The translations under genes were made by a program, and so were the position numbers. The notes below the pieces were generated by a model. It was not told where the DNA came from. It made no database searches and saw nothing but the letters and a program-made list of their open reading frames with translations. From assembly GCA_947627115.1 (NCBI GenBank), contig CANQUQ010000001.1, forward strand, positions 272,039-336,038: a stretch of DNA of 64,000 nt, given 5' to 3'. This stretch comes from an uncultured Acetatifactor sp. (GTDB lineage: Bacteria > Bacillota > Clostridia > Lachnospirales > Lachnospiraceae). Numbering within the stretch: the first letter of the stretch is position 1; every line of letters begins with the position of its first letter. Below are positions 38,254 to 47,560 of the stretch, one piece after another.

Positions 38254-39041
38254 GCCCGATTCCCCGTTCTTGCTTCCTCCGGATCCTCCCATTGGGAAAG
38301 CATCCTTCTCATCCACCCGCACACGTCCATTCCGTAGACCCGATCCAGGTACGCCGGCTTCAGCACATCCCTCGCTTTTCCTCCGGCTATGACCTGTCCT
38401 CTGTGGAGCAGCATTACCTCGGTTCCGTAGGCCTTGGCAAGCGAGAGATCATGTATCACGGAGATCACCGCCCGGCCCGGTTTTTTCAGCCAATCCGAAA
38501 TCAGATCAAAGATCTGCTTCTGATAGGCCGGATCCAAGTGATTGGTGGGCTCGTCCAGCAAAAGCAGCTTCGGATCCTGGGCAAAGACCTGGGCCAGAAA
38601 TGTCCTCTGCAGCTCGCCGCCGGAAAGAGTGAGTATGGACCGGCTGCGGCTGTTCTTCATACCGGTGAGGGCAAGCGCGGCCTCTATCGCATCCCCGTCC
38701 CCCTCCCGGCAGCGGGACAGAAAGCCGGAGGAATGGGCATACCGGCCAAGAGCCACGACCTCTTCCACGGAAAAGGAGTAGGCCGTCTCGTGAGACTGAG
38801 CCAGAACACCCATACAGCGCGCCAGCTCGGCCGGTTTTTTCAGGCGGATGTCCTCCTCCTCGAACAGGACGTTCCCCGTATAGGCCACGTTTCGTGTGAC
38901 CGCATTGATAAGAGTAGATTTTCCCGCGCCGTTCGGACCTACCACCATCAGCCAATGGCCCTCCTCCACGGAAAAGGTCACATGGTCCAGAATTTGATTT
39001 CGGCCGTATCTGACAGAGAGATCCTTTACACTCAGCATCAT
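38250..39041 (-). CDS. btuD: Corrinoid ABC transporter ATP-binding protein (BtuD-type)
   Basis: A 263-aa ATPase of the FecCD-type importer class: Walker A (VGPNGAGKSTLINAV), Q-loop (LAQSHETAYSF), signature (LSGGELQRTFLAQVF), Walker B (LLLLDEPTNHLD) and H-loop (ISVIHDLSLAKAYG). ATG at 39041 follows AAGGAGGGGG. Its position between btuC and cobT, behind a B12 riboswitch, makes corrinoids the most likely cargo rather than iron-siderophores. Confidence 0.93.
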   Translation of the reverse strand: MMLSVKDLSVRYGRNQILDHVTFSVEEGHWLMVVGPNGAGKSTLINAVTRNVAYTGNVLFEEEDIRLKKPAELARCMGVLAQSHETAYSFSVEEVVALGRYAHSSGFLSRCREGDGDAIEAALALTGMKNSRSRSILTLSGGELQRTFLAQVFAQDPKLLLLDEPTNHLDPAYQKQIFDLISDWLKKPGRAVISVIHDLSLAKAYGTEVMLLHRGQVIAGGKARDVLKPAYLDRVYGMDVCGWMRRMLSQWEDPEEARTGNRA

Positions 39042-40099
39042 TTCCCCCTCCTTGTGCGATAAAAAATGCACACGAAGACCACCGCTCCCGTCAGACTTGT
39101 GACGATTCCGATGTTCAGCTCTCTGGGATTGAGCAGGATCCTCGCCACAAGATCCGCAAGCATCAAAAAACAGGCGCCGCCAAAAAGGGAGGCGGGCAGA
39201 AGTCTTCGATGATTGGGCCCCGTCAGCATCCGCAGCATGTGGGGGGTGACCAGGCCCACAAAACCGATGCTGCCGCCCACGGATACACAGACGCCCACCA
39301 GTCCGGAGACGGCGATCAAAAGCGTCAGCTTTACTCTGCGCACATTTACGCCGATATGACGGGCATTCTCCTCACCCACCGCAAAAGCATTCAGTTCCCT
39401 TTGGTGAAACAGGATGACTCCTCCAAAGACAAGAAGCGCCCCAAAAAGGATCGCCGCATCCGGATATCCCTTGCCCTGAAGGCTCCCCATGGTCCAGAAG
39501 GTGATATGCTGCACACGGTCCGCAGCAAAAGTTATGACAATGCTCATAAGGCTGGAAACAAACATGGAATAGATCACGCCGATGAGAATGATCGTATTGG
39601 TGGAAAGGGAGCGGTCCAGCCTTGCCGTCAGTCCCAATATGATAAGGAGGGACAGAAAGGCAAAAAGTATAGCCATTACCATCGTTCCCGCAAAGGGCAG
39701 GGCGGGAAAGGTAATGCCGAAAGCGATGGCAACGACCGCCCCAAGGGCCGCACCGGAAGAAACGCCCAGTGTGGAGCCGTCCGCCAACGGATTTTTTAAA
39801 AGGCCCTGCATGGCGGCGCCCACCAGGGAAAGAGCCGCCCCGGTGATCGCCACGCAAAGCACTCTGGGAAGTCTGACAGTCAGAAGAATGGACACATCGG
39901 TCCCCTCCGGAAAGGCGGCAGAGCTGCGGAATAAACATCTTTGGATTATGGAAGATAGCGCATCCCGGAAAACAGACAGAGTCTTTCCGAGAGGGATATT
40001 TACACTGCCGATACAGACGCAAAGACAGAAAACTGCGACGGTCAAGGCAGAAAAGAACAGATATTCCAGAGCTCTGAACCGCTCTTTACGGGTCTTCAT
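39038..40099 (-). CDS. btuC: Corrinoid ABC transporter permease (BtuC-type)
   Basis: A 353-aa permease with about ten helices. Family signs: VRLPRVLCVAITGAALSLVG, AMQGLLKNPLADGSTLGVSS, and near the C-terminus GFVGLVTPHMLRMLTGPNHR followed by LPASLFGGACFLMLADLVAR. ATG at 40099 has CAGGAGG upstream; the earlier ATG at 40171 would overlap btuF. Confidence 0.93.
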   Translation of the reverse strand: MKTRKERFRALEYLFFSALTVAVFCLCVCIGSVNIPLGKTLSVFRDALSSIIQRCLFRSSAAFPEGTDVSILLTVRLPRVLCVAITGAALSLVGAAMQGLLKNPLADGSTLGVSSGAALGAVVAIAFGITFPALPFAGTMVMAILFAFLSLLIILGLTARLDRSLSTNTIILIGVIYSMFVSSLMSIVITFAADRVQHITFWTMGSLQGKGYPDAAILFGALLVFGGVILFHQRELNAFAVGEENARHIGVNVRRVKLTLLIAVSGLVGVCVSVGGSIGFVGLVTPHMLRMLTGPNHRRLLPASLFGGACFLMLADLVARILLNPRELNIGIVTSLTGAVVFVCIFYRTRRGK

Positions 40100-40121
40100 G
40101 AGTCCACCTCCTGCACGATCT

Positions 40122-41168
40122 TTATTCGGAGCCGTACACAAAATCAAACAGCATTTTTGCGCCTTCCGCAAGACGGGGCGCCGGTCTTGAAAGCTCGTTG
40201 TTCTGAAGATTCAAAATCGCTTTATTCTTTACCGCGGTCACGTTCTCCCAGCCCGGTCTCGCCATGATCTCCTCTTCGGGCAAAGGTCCCTCACCGTAGT
40301 ACATTGTAATGGTCACAATATAGTCAGGATTCCGTTCCAGCACCTGCTCCTCGGAAACGGAGGCCCATCCGTCCAGATCCGCAAAACAGTTGGTGAGTCC
40401 CATCATATTGGCGACCTCATCCATGAACGTGTTTGAACCTGCGGCCCAAAGACCGTATTCCAGCGGGGAGACTTCAAAATAGACGGTCTTTGAACCGTCG
40501 CCGGCGGATTTTTCTTCAATTTCCGCAAAAGAGGATCTCATGCTCCCGACCACATCCGCCGCCTCTTGATCTTTGCCCATCAACGCGCCGATCATTTCAA
40601 TAGCGGTGTAAACACCTTCAATATCCTGTGCGTCGCTGATGACCACATGTACTCCCGCCTCCTCCAGCTGCTTTGCCTGCTCCTCGGTCTGAGACATAGT
40701 GCTCATCAGAAGGACCTGGGGCTTCAGGGCCAGAATCTGCTCGATATTGGTCTCGGAACCGGAATCTACTGCAGGGACATCCGACACCTCCGCGGGATAG
40801 TCGCAATAGGTGCCTCTCCCCACCAGGGTATCTCCCGCGCCAATGGCGTAGAGGATCTCACAGTCGGAGGGCGTAAGAGCTACCACGCGCGTGGCGGGCT
40901 CATCCAGGGTAATTTCCCTCCCCACCATGTCCGTGACAGTGACGGAGGTACTGTCGGTCTCCTCTTGACCGCCGTCCTGTTCGGCGGCATCATCGGCGGA
41001 ATCCTCCGCAGCGCTCTGCGACCCGCCATCTTGTTCCGCGACGGAAGATACAGTACTTTCCGACGGGCCCTGCCCGTCATTCTGACTGCCGCAGGCGGTG
41101 AGCGCCAGCAGCATTGCGGCAGCGAGAACCGCTGCCAGAGATCTTGTGCGTTTGACTGATAATTTCAT
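40122..41168 (-). CDS. btuF: Corrinoid-binding lipoprotein (BtuF-type)
   Basis: A 348-aa substrate-binding lipoprotein. Lipobox LLALTAC with Cys26, then a Ser/Glu/Asp-rich linker to about residue 75, then a class III binding-protein fold: TVTDMVGREITLDEPATRVVA, LKPQVLLMS, EISPLEYG-like region (FEVSPLEYGLWAAGSNTFMDE) and RNPDYIVTITMYYGEG. First gene after the cobalamin riboswitch; GGAGGA precedes the ATG. Confidence 0.92.
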   Translation of the reverse strand: MKLSVKRTRSLAAVLAAAMLLALTACGSQNDGQGPSESTVSSVAEQDGGSQSAAEDSADDAAEQDGGQEETDSTSVTVTDMVGREITLDEPATRVVALTPSDCEILYAIGAGDTLVGRGTYCDYPAEVSDVPAVDSGSETNIEQILALKPQVLLMSTMSQTEEQAKQLEEAGVHVVISDAQDIEGVYTAIEMIGALMGKDQEAADVVGSMRSSFAEIEEKSAGDGSKTVYFEVSPLEYGLWAAGSNTFMDEVANMMGLTNCFADLDGWASVSEEQVLERNPDYIVTITMYYGEGPLPEEEIMARPGWENVTAVKNKAILNLQNNELSRPAPRLAEGAKMLFDFVYGSE

Positions 41169-41205
41169 TTCATCAGTCCTCCTTTCTGTATTTTAAACCG
41201 AATAG

Positions 41206-41228
41206 AAAAAGGAGCAAAAAAATGCTCC
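41206..41228 (-). terminator. Riboswitch expression-platform terminator
   Basis: On the minus strand GGAGCA and TGCTCC form a short stem followed by TTTTT, between the riboswitch aptamer and btuF. This is the likely terminator that forms when cobalamin is bound. Confidence 0.7.
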
Positions 41229-41289
41229 CCAGATTGGAGAGTAACACAAATAACACAGGTTCGCACAGACCTGCGCGGTTTCCACCCAA

Positions 41290-41480
41290 CCCCAGAAGTG
41301 TATCATATGCAGACAGGTCTCCCGGCTTGGCCTCCTCCTACTTGGGCGCCTTCCCACCTTACGGCAGTGACTTGATGCCCTTTCGTCCGCTTCACGGTTA
41401 CTGGGATAGCCCGACAGTTTCAGTCGATTCCCTCAATACGATTCCTTATTGCCTTCGCATTGGCGCCTCCCGGCGCAAAA
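41290..41480 (-). promoter_or_regulatory. Cobalamin riboswitch aptamer
   Basis: The minus strand holds the B12 box (AAGCCGGGAGACCTGTCTGC, 41328-41309) and the other conserved aptamer parts: a GAGGGAATC-like element, CCCAGTAACCGTGAAGCGGACGAA, and GTCACTGCC with the paired GGCGCC segments. It precedes the eleven-gene uptake and assembly operon, so expression falls when adenosylcobalamin is plentiful. Confidence 0.95.
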
Positions 41481-41584
41481 GCATATGCTATTCAGTTCTT
41501 TCAAAGTATAACACGGGGCTGTCCGGCTGTCAAAGACTATTCCGAACGCCGTACTTATCTGTCAGACAAAGAACGGCGGATAGA

Positions 41585-42019
41585 TCAAGGCAATGATTTT
41601 GTCGGGTAAATTCCGTTCAGATATTCCCATGCCTTGTCGCTGCTTATTCCAAAATATCTGCACAGCTTCTCCGCAATCTCATCCCGCGCTGCTCCCCTGT
41701 CTAAATTGTCCCGAATCATTCCGATGATGCCCTCTTCTCTGCCTTCCTCTCTGCCTTCTTCTATCAACTCCGTCAGTGCTCTACACATATTGACCTTTCC
41801 TTCCTTTCTGTGAAATTCTTTTACCGCGATCAATTCCACCGCATTTGTATATGCCACCGCCATATCGTAGGCATCTTCGTCCATATTTTGATATGCGGGG
41901 TCTCCCTGGACCAAGCGTTTTAACCCCTTTTTGTCTTCCGACATTCGGATAAAATCAAAAATAAGAAAAAAGAAATATATGCTTTCCATAAAAATAGCAT
42001 ATATTTGTTCCGCCTGCAA
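41585..42019 (-). pseudogene. C-terminal remnant of a Rpn/PD-(D/E)XK family transposase
   Basis: The 144-codon frame keeps only the tail of this family: NMDEDAYDMAVAYTNAVEL, EGKVNMCRALTELIEEGREEG and the tail with FGISSDKAWEYL. The N-terminal nuclease domain (normally ~200 residues) is absent and is replaced by ~25 hydrophobic residues with no ribosome site. A decayed insertion between the B12 riboswitch and the chemoreceptor gene. Confidence 0.78.
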
Positions 42020-42117
42020 TACCTAAACAAAATATTTTTTACTAAAAGCAATTTTACACAGCACATATTATAGACGCATTTATTTTTCAGAGATCGGATT
42101 CAAGCAAAATAATACTC

Positions 42118-42146
42118 TTGTCTTACATTCATTAAAGGAATATACT
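42118..42146 (+). promoter_or_regulatory. Sigma-A-type promoter of the chemoreceptor gene
   Basis: TTGTCT (42118-42123), 17-base spacer, TATACT (42141-42146), 52 bases before the ATG. Confidence 0.7.
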
Positions 42147-42197
42147 TATGTTGATTATATTAATTAATGGGAATCATATCTAAATGGGAGGCTGTAT

Positions 42198-44258
42198 ATG
42201 AAAGGTCTGACTGCTAAAATTATTTCTCTGGTAACTGCTTCGACGCTGCTTTTGTCATCTCTGATCGGCATTTTAAGCATAAGCATGTTTCAAAAAAATG
42301 CCAAAGAGCAGGCTGCGGACAATCTGCTCTTAACCGCTAAGGTCAATGCTGAGGAGCTGGATCTGACACTGTATACCATTGAGCAATCCGTGGACAGTTT
42401 AAGCCAGATTGCGCTTACTACCATTGCGGATTTTGAAAAATTTAAGACTTCGAGCGCTTATGTGACGGAGTGTACGGAGGCGCTTGAGGCGGCGACCATG
42501 ACGCTGGCCCAGAATACCAAGGGGGCTATGACAGCCTATGTCCGTTATAATCCGGAGTTCACCGAGCCTGATTCGGGAATTTTCCTCACCAAGACAGGGG
42601 ACGAATTTGAGGCGTCAGTACCTACTGATTTCAGCATGTACGATCCGGATGACATGGAGCATGTAGGCTGGTACTATATTCCTGTCAATGCAGGGAAGCC
42701 TGTCTGGATGGATCCCTATATGAACGAAAATATAAATGTCTATATGATTTCCTACGTCGTACCTCTTTATATCAACGGGGAATCCGTGGGTATTGTGGGT
42801 ATGGATATTGATTTTAGCGGGATTCAGGATATGGTAAATTCAATAGGCTTCTGCGACAGCGGATATGCATATCTGACAAATGCGTCAGATACCTTGATCG
42901 TACATAAGGATTACGAGAGCGGAACGGCGCTCTCTGAGGCGGATTCTGCTGCGGCTGAGCTTTTAGGTAATAGTGAAAAGGCAAATACGGCGGAAACGGT
43001 CGGCTCTCAGGTCTTAGTATACATTCCGCTGCACAATGGCATGAAATTGGCGTTGACGGTGCCCGGTTCGGAGCTTTTTGCGGGCTCGCGGAATATGATC
43101 GTCAAAATAGCCATTGCCATTATTGTGATGCTTGTCATAGTATGCGCGGCGGCTTCTCTTGTAGGAAATCAGATGGCAAAGCCCATCCGCGAGCTCACCC
43201 ATATTATCCAGAATACGGCCGCCTTCAATTTTCAGTCTTCGGAAAACGGGGATAAGCTTTGTCGTCTGCGGGACGAAACAGGCGAAATGGCCAGAGCGGT
43301 GCGGAAGATGCGCGGCGAGCTTCGAAATATGATAAATCTCATCGGCAGCTCCTGCGATAACCTGAACGGCAACATAGACAATCTGCTCACGGCTTCCACC
43401 CATGTAAACGATATGACAGAGAATAATTCCGCCGTTACGCAGGAGCTTTCGGCGGCGATGATGCAGACCTCGGACGGAACGGAAAAGATCCACGATACCA
43501 TCTTGCATCTGCAGGATAGTGCACTTTTCATACGTCAGCTCTCACAGGAAAGCAGACAGATTTCCATAGACTTGATGGAGGGCGCACGCAAGCTTTCAAA
43601 TGCTACTTCCGATGCAACGAGCCAGACCCAGGATATGTATGAACATGTCAAAAAGGACACGGAAGAGGCCATTGAACATTCCAAGGCTGTTTCGCATATC
43701 AATCAGCTCACGGAGGCGATTGCCGGCATTTCGGAACAGACCAATCTGCTGGCGCTGAATGCTTCTATCGAGGCCGCCAGAGCGGGGGAGGCAGGTCGCG
43801 GATTTTCCGTTGTGGCAACAGAAATTTCCACGTTGGCAAATCAGACCAACCAGACAGTGGAAGACATCAACTCTACTGTAGATGAGGTATACACTGCGGT
43901 TGCGGATATGTCCAAGTGCATCGATACGCTCATGAATTTCATAAACAAAAAAATTCTGCCCGACTATGACAACTTCAATTCTGTAGGCAAGCAATATGAG
44001 GAAAACACTTCCGCTATGGAAGAGAGCATGAACCAGGTAAATACATCCATTCAGGAACTTGTGGAAGCGCTGGAGCAGATATCCGGCACGGTCGGCGATA
44101 TCAACGATATGGTGCAGGAGTCCAGTGAAGGTATCCACAGAATCGCTCAGGAAACCATAGGAATGGCGGAAGTAACGGGCAATAATTCACAGCTGGCAGA
44201 AAAGAGCAAAGACACCATACGGGAGCTGTTCTCAGTAGTAGAGAAATTTAAGATTTAA
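42198..44258 (+). CDS. Methyl-accepting chemotaxis protein with Cache-type sensor
   Basis: A 686-aa transmembrane chemoreceptor. N-terminal helix ([21 protein letters not shown]), an outer sensor of ~250 residues of dCache type ([41 protein letters not shown]), a second helix ([21 protein letters not shown]), a HAMP region, then a long signalling coiled coil with the tip [36 protein letters not shown]. It binds a small molecule, often an amino or carboxylic acid, and signals to CheA. Good GGGAGG site. Confidence 0.94.
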   Translation: MKGLTAKIISLVTASTLLLSSLIGILSISMFQKNAKEQAADNLLLTAKVNAEELDLTLYTIEQSVDSLSQIALTTIADFEKFKTSSAYVTECTEALEAATMTLAQNTKGAMTAYVRYNPEFTEPDSGIFLTKTGDEFEASVPTDFSMYDPDDMEHVGWYYIPVNAGKPVWMDPYMNENINVYMISYVVPLYINGESVGIVGMDIDFSGIQDMVNSIGFCDSGYAYLTNASDTLIVHKDYESGTALSEADSAAAELLGNSEKANTAETVGSQVLVYIPLHNGMKLALTVPGSELFAGSRNMIVKIAIAIIVMLVIVCAAASLVGNQMAKPIRELTHIIQNTAAFNFQSSENGDKLCRLRDETGEMARAVRKMRGELRNMINLIGSSCDNLNGNIDNLLTASTHVNDMTENNSAVTQELSAAMMQTSDGTEKIHDTILHLQDSALFIRQLSQESRQISIDLMEGARKLSNATSDATSQTQDMYEHVKKDTEEAIEHSKAVSHINQLTEAIAGISEQTNLLALNASIEAARAGEAGRGFSVVATEISTLANQTNQTVEDINSTVDEVYTAVADMSKCIDTLMNFINKKILPDYDNFNSVGKQYEENTSAMEESMNQVNTSIQELVEALEQISGTVGDINDMVQESSEGIHRIAQETIGMAEVTGNNSQLAEKSKDTIRELFSVVEKFKI

Positions 44259-44327
44259 AAATCCTGCATAAGGACCGACTGATCTGAATGCTGCAGAAGC
44301 TTAAGTTTTAGAATACGGAGAAAAATT

Positions 44328-45941
44328 ATGCCGAATACAGAACTGGATCAATACATGAAGGGCCTTGTGAAAACCGCCGCCTCCGCAAAGGAGACCTATC
44401 CCGAAGGAAGTCCCTCTTATTTTAGGAGTATTTTAAACGCGCTTTCCGGCAGTCCTTACCGACAGGCACTCTTTGAGAAGCTGCTTGCACAGGCCATGAA
44501 AGAAGAGGATTATGCCGGACTACAGCGTATTTTCTATCAGATCGCCAAGGTCTCGCTCCTGCCGACTTCCAGCGGCTACGATCACTGCGACCGTCTGTGG
44601 CCGCTGCTCGATCTCTTAGCCTGCGCGGATACGGACAATATCTATCGAATCCTGCCGGAGGAACTGCCGCTCAGCACGAACGGCTACCCCATGTATGTAC
44701 ACGGCACGAATGTTCTGCTGTGTCTTTTGTACAATACTGCGGACAAGACCGTATATGCGCAGGATCAGGTGACGGCAAAGGCGGAAAAATTCGTCTCCTC
44801 CAAAAAGCCTGTCTGGGAGCGAGCGGTAATCTCCTGCCTGCTGGCTGTTACGTATCACGATGTCTCCCGTTTTTCGGAAAATCTGCAGAACCTCTGCACC
44901 GGCTATAACAGAGCCGATATCGCACCGTACAGGAAAATGCAGTGTCAGAACGCCTATGGACTGCTTGCGTTAGCAAGGCGTTTCTGGACGGCGGAGGAAT
45001 TTGCCTCTGTGACCCTGCCGGAATATAAAAATTTTTCCAAAGGCTATGCGGAGTGGCTGTTCGCACAAAAGGAATTATCGGATGAGCTGTGTGTCACCTA
45101 TGAAGCGTCGCTCACGGAAATCAACGCTATTCTAAAAAAGCCCCCGGCCGTCACACGCATTTATCAAATGTATCTGGGTTCGGACAACCCCTATCTTTCC
45201 AATGCCGAGAAAAAGGCCTGGTATCTGGATTCCGACAGAATGATGGAAGAACTGTTGGGAGCGGCGCCGGGCACCTTTCAGAAGCAGAGGGAGAACACCC
45301 CTGCAAAAAGCGGCCTGTCCAAGGAAGAGCTGAAAAAGCTGCAGCAGTATATCGGACACAGTACGGATGAGCTGCCGGCAGAACAAATCATCGCTCACAT
45401 CGAAGAAGTAAACGCCAAAACGCCGTTCACAAGGGAGAACTGGGAAAAGCTTCTCATTCCCGCGTGCGGCAATCAAAATACGGAAGTACTGGTATATGTG
45501 CTTGACCGTGCAGGAGATATTGCGGACATCGGACAGTATATGAAGCATGCGGTCATGGGACAGGAAAAACGGAAAGATTATCTTGCCAGACGAATCGAGA
45601 TCTTAAGGACGCTCATGCCCCATATCCCGGAAAACGAAAGGGAAACGGTACTGTCGGAGACCTTGCTGGACGCGGCCTGGTACGGTGAGACAGAGGTTGT
45701 CCGCTTTCTGATAGAAAACGGCGCGGACGTTCATTACCGGGGCCAACAGGGCAAGAATGCCTTGGAATATGCCAGAGAGTTTGGGGAAAAATTCGGAGAC
45801 GATTCCCTGTATCAATACCTGTGTTCTCCGGACAGGGAACAGGCGCCCCAGAGGAACAAGGAGCAGGAAAAGGCAGAACAGCAGACGGGAACGGTCTTCG
45901 GACGGCTGAAAGACCTGTTTTTTCACCCCAAAGAGAAATAA
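44328..45941 (+). CDS. Large protein with C-terminal ankyrin repeats, unknown
   Basis: A 537-aa soluble protein. Residues 1-400 are mainly helical and unrecognised. Near residues 440-500 two ankyrin-type units appear (LLDAAWYGETEVVRFLIENG, then ADVHYRGQQGKNALEYAREF). The C-terminal tail is Glu/Gln/Lys rich. GGAG lies before the ATG. It begins 69 bases after the chemoreceptor and heads a run of five same-strand genes of poorly known function. Ankyrin repeats suggest protein binding. Confidence 0.75.
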   Translation: MPNTELDQYMKGLVKTAASAKETYPEGSPSYFRSILNALSGSPYRQALFEKLLAQAMKEEDYAGLQRIFYQIAKVSLLPTSSGYDHCDRLWPLLDLLACADTDNIYRILPEELPLSTNGYPMYVHGTNVLLCLLYNTADKTVYAQDQVTAKAEKFVSSKKPVWERAVISCLLAVTYHDVSRFSENLQNLCTGYNRADIAPYRKMQCQNAYGLLALARRFWTAEEFASVTLPEYKNFSKGYAEWLFAQKELSDELCVTYEASLTEINAILKKPPAVTRIYQMYLGSDNPYLSNAEKKAWYLDSDRMMEELLGAAPGTFQKQRENTPAKSGLSKEELKKLQQYIGHSTDELPAEQIIAHIEEVNAKTPFTRENWEKLLIPACGNQNTEVLVYVLDRAGDIADIGQYMKHAVMGQEKRKDYLARRIEILRTLMPHIPENERETVLSETLLDAAWYGETEVVRFLIENGADVHYRGQQGKNALEYAREFGEKFGDDSLYQYLCSPDREQAPQRNKEQEKAEQQTGTVFGRLKDLFFHPKEK

Positions 45942-45989
45942 AGGACCTACCCTCTGACAGGGAGGAAACAAAGGGAGGACGACAGCGAT

Positions 45990-46343
45990 ATGAATCTGGT
46001 ACAGTTAAAGATCCAAAAGGACGCTTCTCTGGCAAGCACTATCAAGATCCTCAGAGAGTTTGACAGCTCCTTAACGATCAGTGAGATCAGACAAAAAATA
46101 GAGAACAGTGACTTTGCAATCACATTTGATCTGAACCATTACGATGTGGTGGAGGAGCTGCAGGGCGTTGACCGAAAGCTTCTTTTTCGGGATATGATCA
46201 GAAAGCTATGTAAGGCGGGCGCGCAGGTGTCCGTCTATCTGAATGGTGAGACTGCTTCCCTGGAGCAGCTGGACAACCGGCTGAATACCATGCATGAGAT
46301 CGCGCGAGAGGTAGAAGAAGATATTGACAGAGAAAGCGAATAA
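45990..46343 (+). CDS. Small protein, unknown function
   Basis: A 117-aa acidic protein beginning MNLVQLKIQKDASLAS, with an alpha/beta pattern (SLTISEIRQKIENSDFAI, GAQVSVYLNGETASLEQLDN). The segment SEIRQKIENSDFAITFDL is reminiscent of the processing end of ribosomal L7/L12-like domains, which is not enough for a call. GGGAGGACG precedes the ATG. Its last codons overlap the next gene. Confidence 0.65.
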   Translation: MNLVQLKIQKDASLASTIKILREFDSSLTISEIRQKIENSDFAITFDLNHYDVVEELQGVDRKLLFRDMIRKLCKAGAQVSVYLNGETASLEQLDNRLNTMHEIAREVEEDIDRESE

Positions 46344-46872
46344 CTTAAAAAATACTCTGCAGGAGATCAAAAAGGAGATCCGGCGCAGGCTCAAGCGCCT
46401 GCGGACAGCTCATGTCGAGGTATATTATCATCCCAAGCAGGGGTACTTTATTATTTCCGGCGCCGTACAGAAGGATTCCGTGGCGTGGCTTTCCATTCCA
46501 CCCGTTGAAACGGCAGCGGCGGATGCAGATGCAGGGCTGCTGGGGGCGAAGATCCGGAAGGGTCTGCACAGATCCAAAAAGGCGGGCTTTGTGGACAGAG
46601 AAGACGTGGAAGACTTTAAATTCTGGCAGATGACAGGAGTCAAGGGTATCAACAGCTTTAAATCATTCAGCAAACAGTTTCAGTGCGTAAATTTTTTTAA
46701 GAAGGGAAAGACTCTTGAAATAAAGGCAATGGTGCGGGATTCCTATGGGGCTTATGCGGTGCCGAAAGAAGAGGACTGCCGCATCATGCTCTCCTCATCC
46801 GCCTCCGCTGAAGCGATGGGCCAGGCGGTATTAAAGCTGCTGCAGCCGGAAAGGGTTCCGGCTGAAAAATAG
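46324..46872 (+). CDS. Basic protein, unknown function (TTG start)
   Basis: A 182-aa protein that starts at a TTG overlapping the end of the previous gene by 20 bases. The N-terminal ~30 residues are Lys/Arg-rich ([20 protein letters not shown]); a mixed domain follows (GYFIISGAVQKDSVAWLSI, MTGVKGINSFKSFSKQFQC). AGAAGAAGATA just before the TTG could serve as ribosome site. Translation is probably coupled to the small gene before it. Not recognised. Confidence 0.6.
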   Translation: MTEKANNLKNTLQEIKKEIRRRLKRLRTAHVEVYYHPKQGYFIISGAVQKDSVAWLSIPPVETAAADADAGLLGAKIRKGLHRSKKAGFVDREDVEDFKFWQMTGVKGINSFKSFSKQFQCVNFFKKGKTLEIKAMVRDSYGAYAVPKEEDCRIMLSSSASAEAMGQAVLKLLQPERVPAEK

Positions 46873-46915
46873 ACCTCTCGGCAACAGGAAGCTCAGCACC
46901 GAAGGAGAATAGGAC

Positions 46916-47518
46916 ATGGCGCGGGAAGAACAGAAAAAATATAAGGAAATGAACAAGTATCTGGAGACCAGGGCGAAGGAAGCATTTAAAAAGTATCATC
47001 TCAAAAAGAAGGATTTTATATACTATACCGCCAATGATACTATGTTCTATTCCGCCATGCTGTCCATGAACCGAAATCATCTGCAAGCGTTTTTTTGCGC
47101 CAAGCCCTTTTGGCTGGACGATATCCTGTGGGATATCCTGGAGATGGAGAACAACAGAACGGAGCCTGTCAGTCTGCGGGGCATAGGCGCGTTTACGGTT
47201 CATTCCCAGATACGGGAAAGAGAATATACGGTGGAAGACCTTGCGGAAATAGACGGAATCGTCAGCCGTACCTTTGAAGAATTAGTGGAGCTATCTGAAA
47301 ACTACAGAGAAGAAGACTTCCTGGCTGAATGCGGAAACATCCCTTATCAGCAGGAAGTGATCGAGGTAATCACGCTGATCCACAGCGGAGAGTATGAAAA
47401 GGCGTTTGACCTGTGCCAAAGGAAACAAATCGGATTTTTCGGTGATGTGAAAAAAGGCTTTTCTGAATTGGCTGCCGATTACATTCGGAAATTCAATACA
47501 GGCAGCCTGAAAAAATAA
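46916..47518 (+). CDS. Protein of unknown function, possibly DUF4304-like
   Basis: A 200-aa soluble protein behind AAGGAGAA. The first half (AFKKYHLKKKDFIYYTANDT, MFYSAMLSMNRNHLQAFFCA, KPFWLDDILWDILEMENN) resembles DUF4304-type proteins in layout; this is a loose resemblance. The second half is helical (HSGEYEKAFDLCQRKQIGFF). Same operon as its neighbours. Confidence 0.65.
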   Translation: MAREEQKKYKEMNKYLETRAKEAFKKYHLKKKDFIYYTANDTMFYSAMLSMNRNHLQAFFCAKPFWLDDILWDILEMENNRTEPVSLRGIGAFTVHSQIREREYTVEDLAEIDGIVSRTFEELVELSENYREEDFLAECGNIPYQQEVIEVITLIHSGEYEKAFDLCQRKQIGFFGDVKKGFSELAADYIRKFNTGSLKK

Positions 47519-47560
47519 AGACACTTATCATGTGATCAAAACGGAAAAAGAGGGAATATC

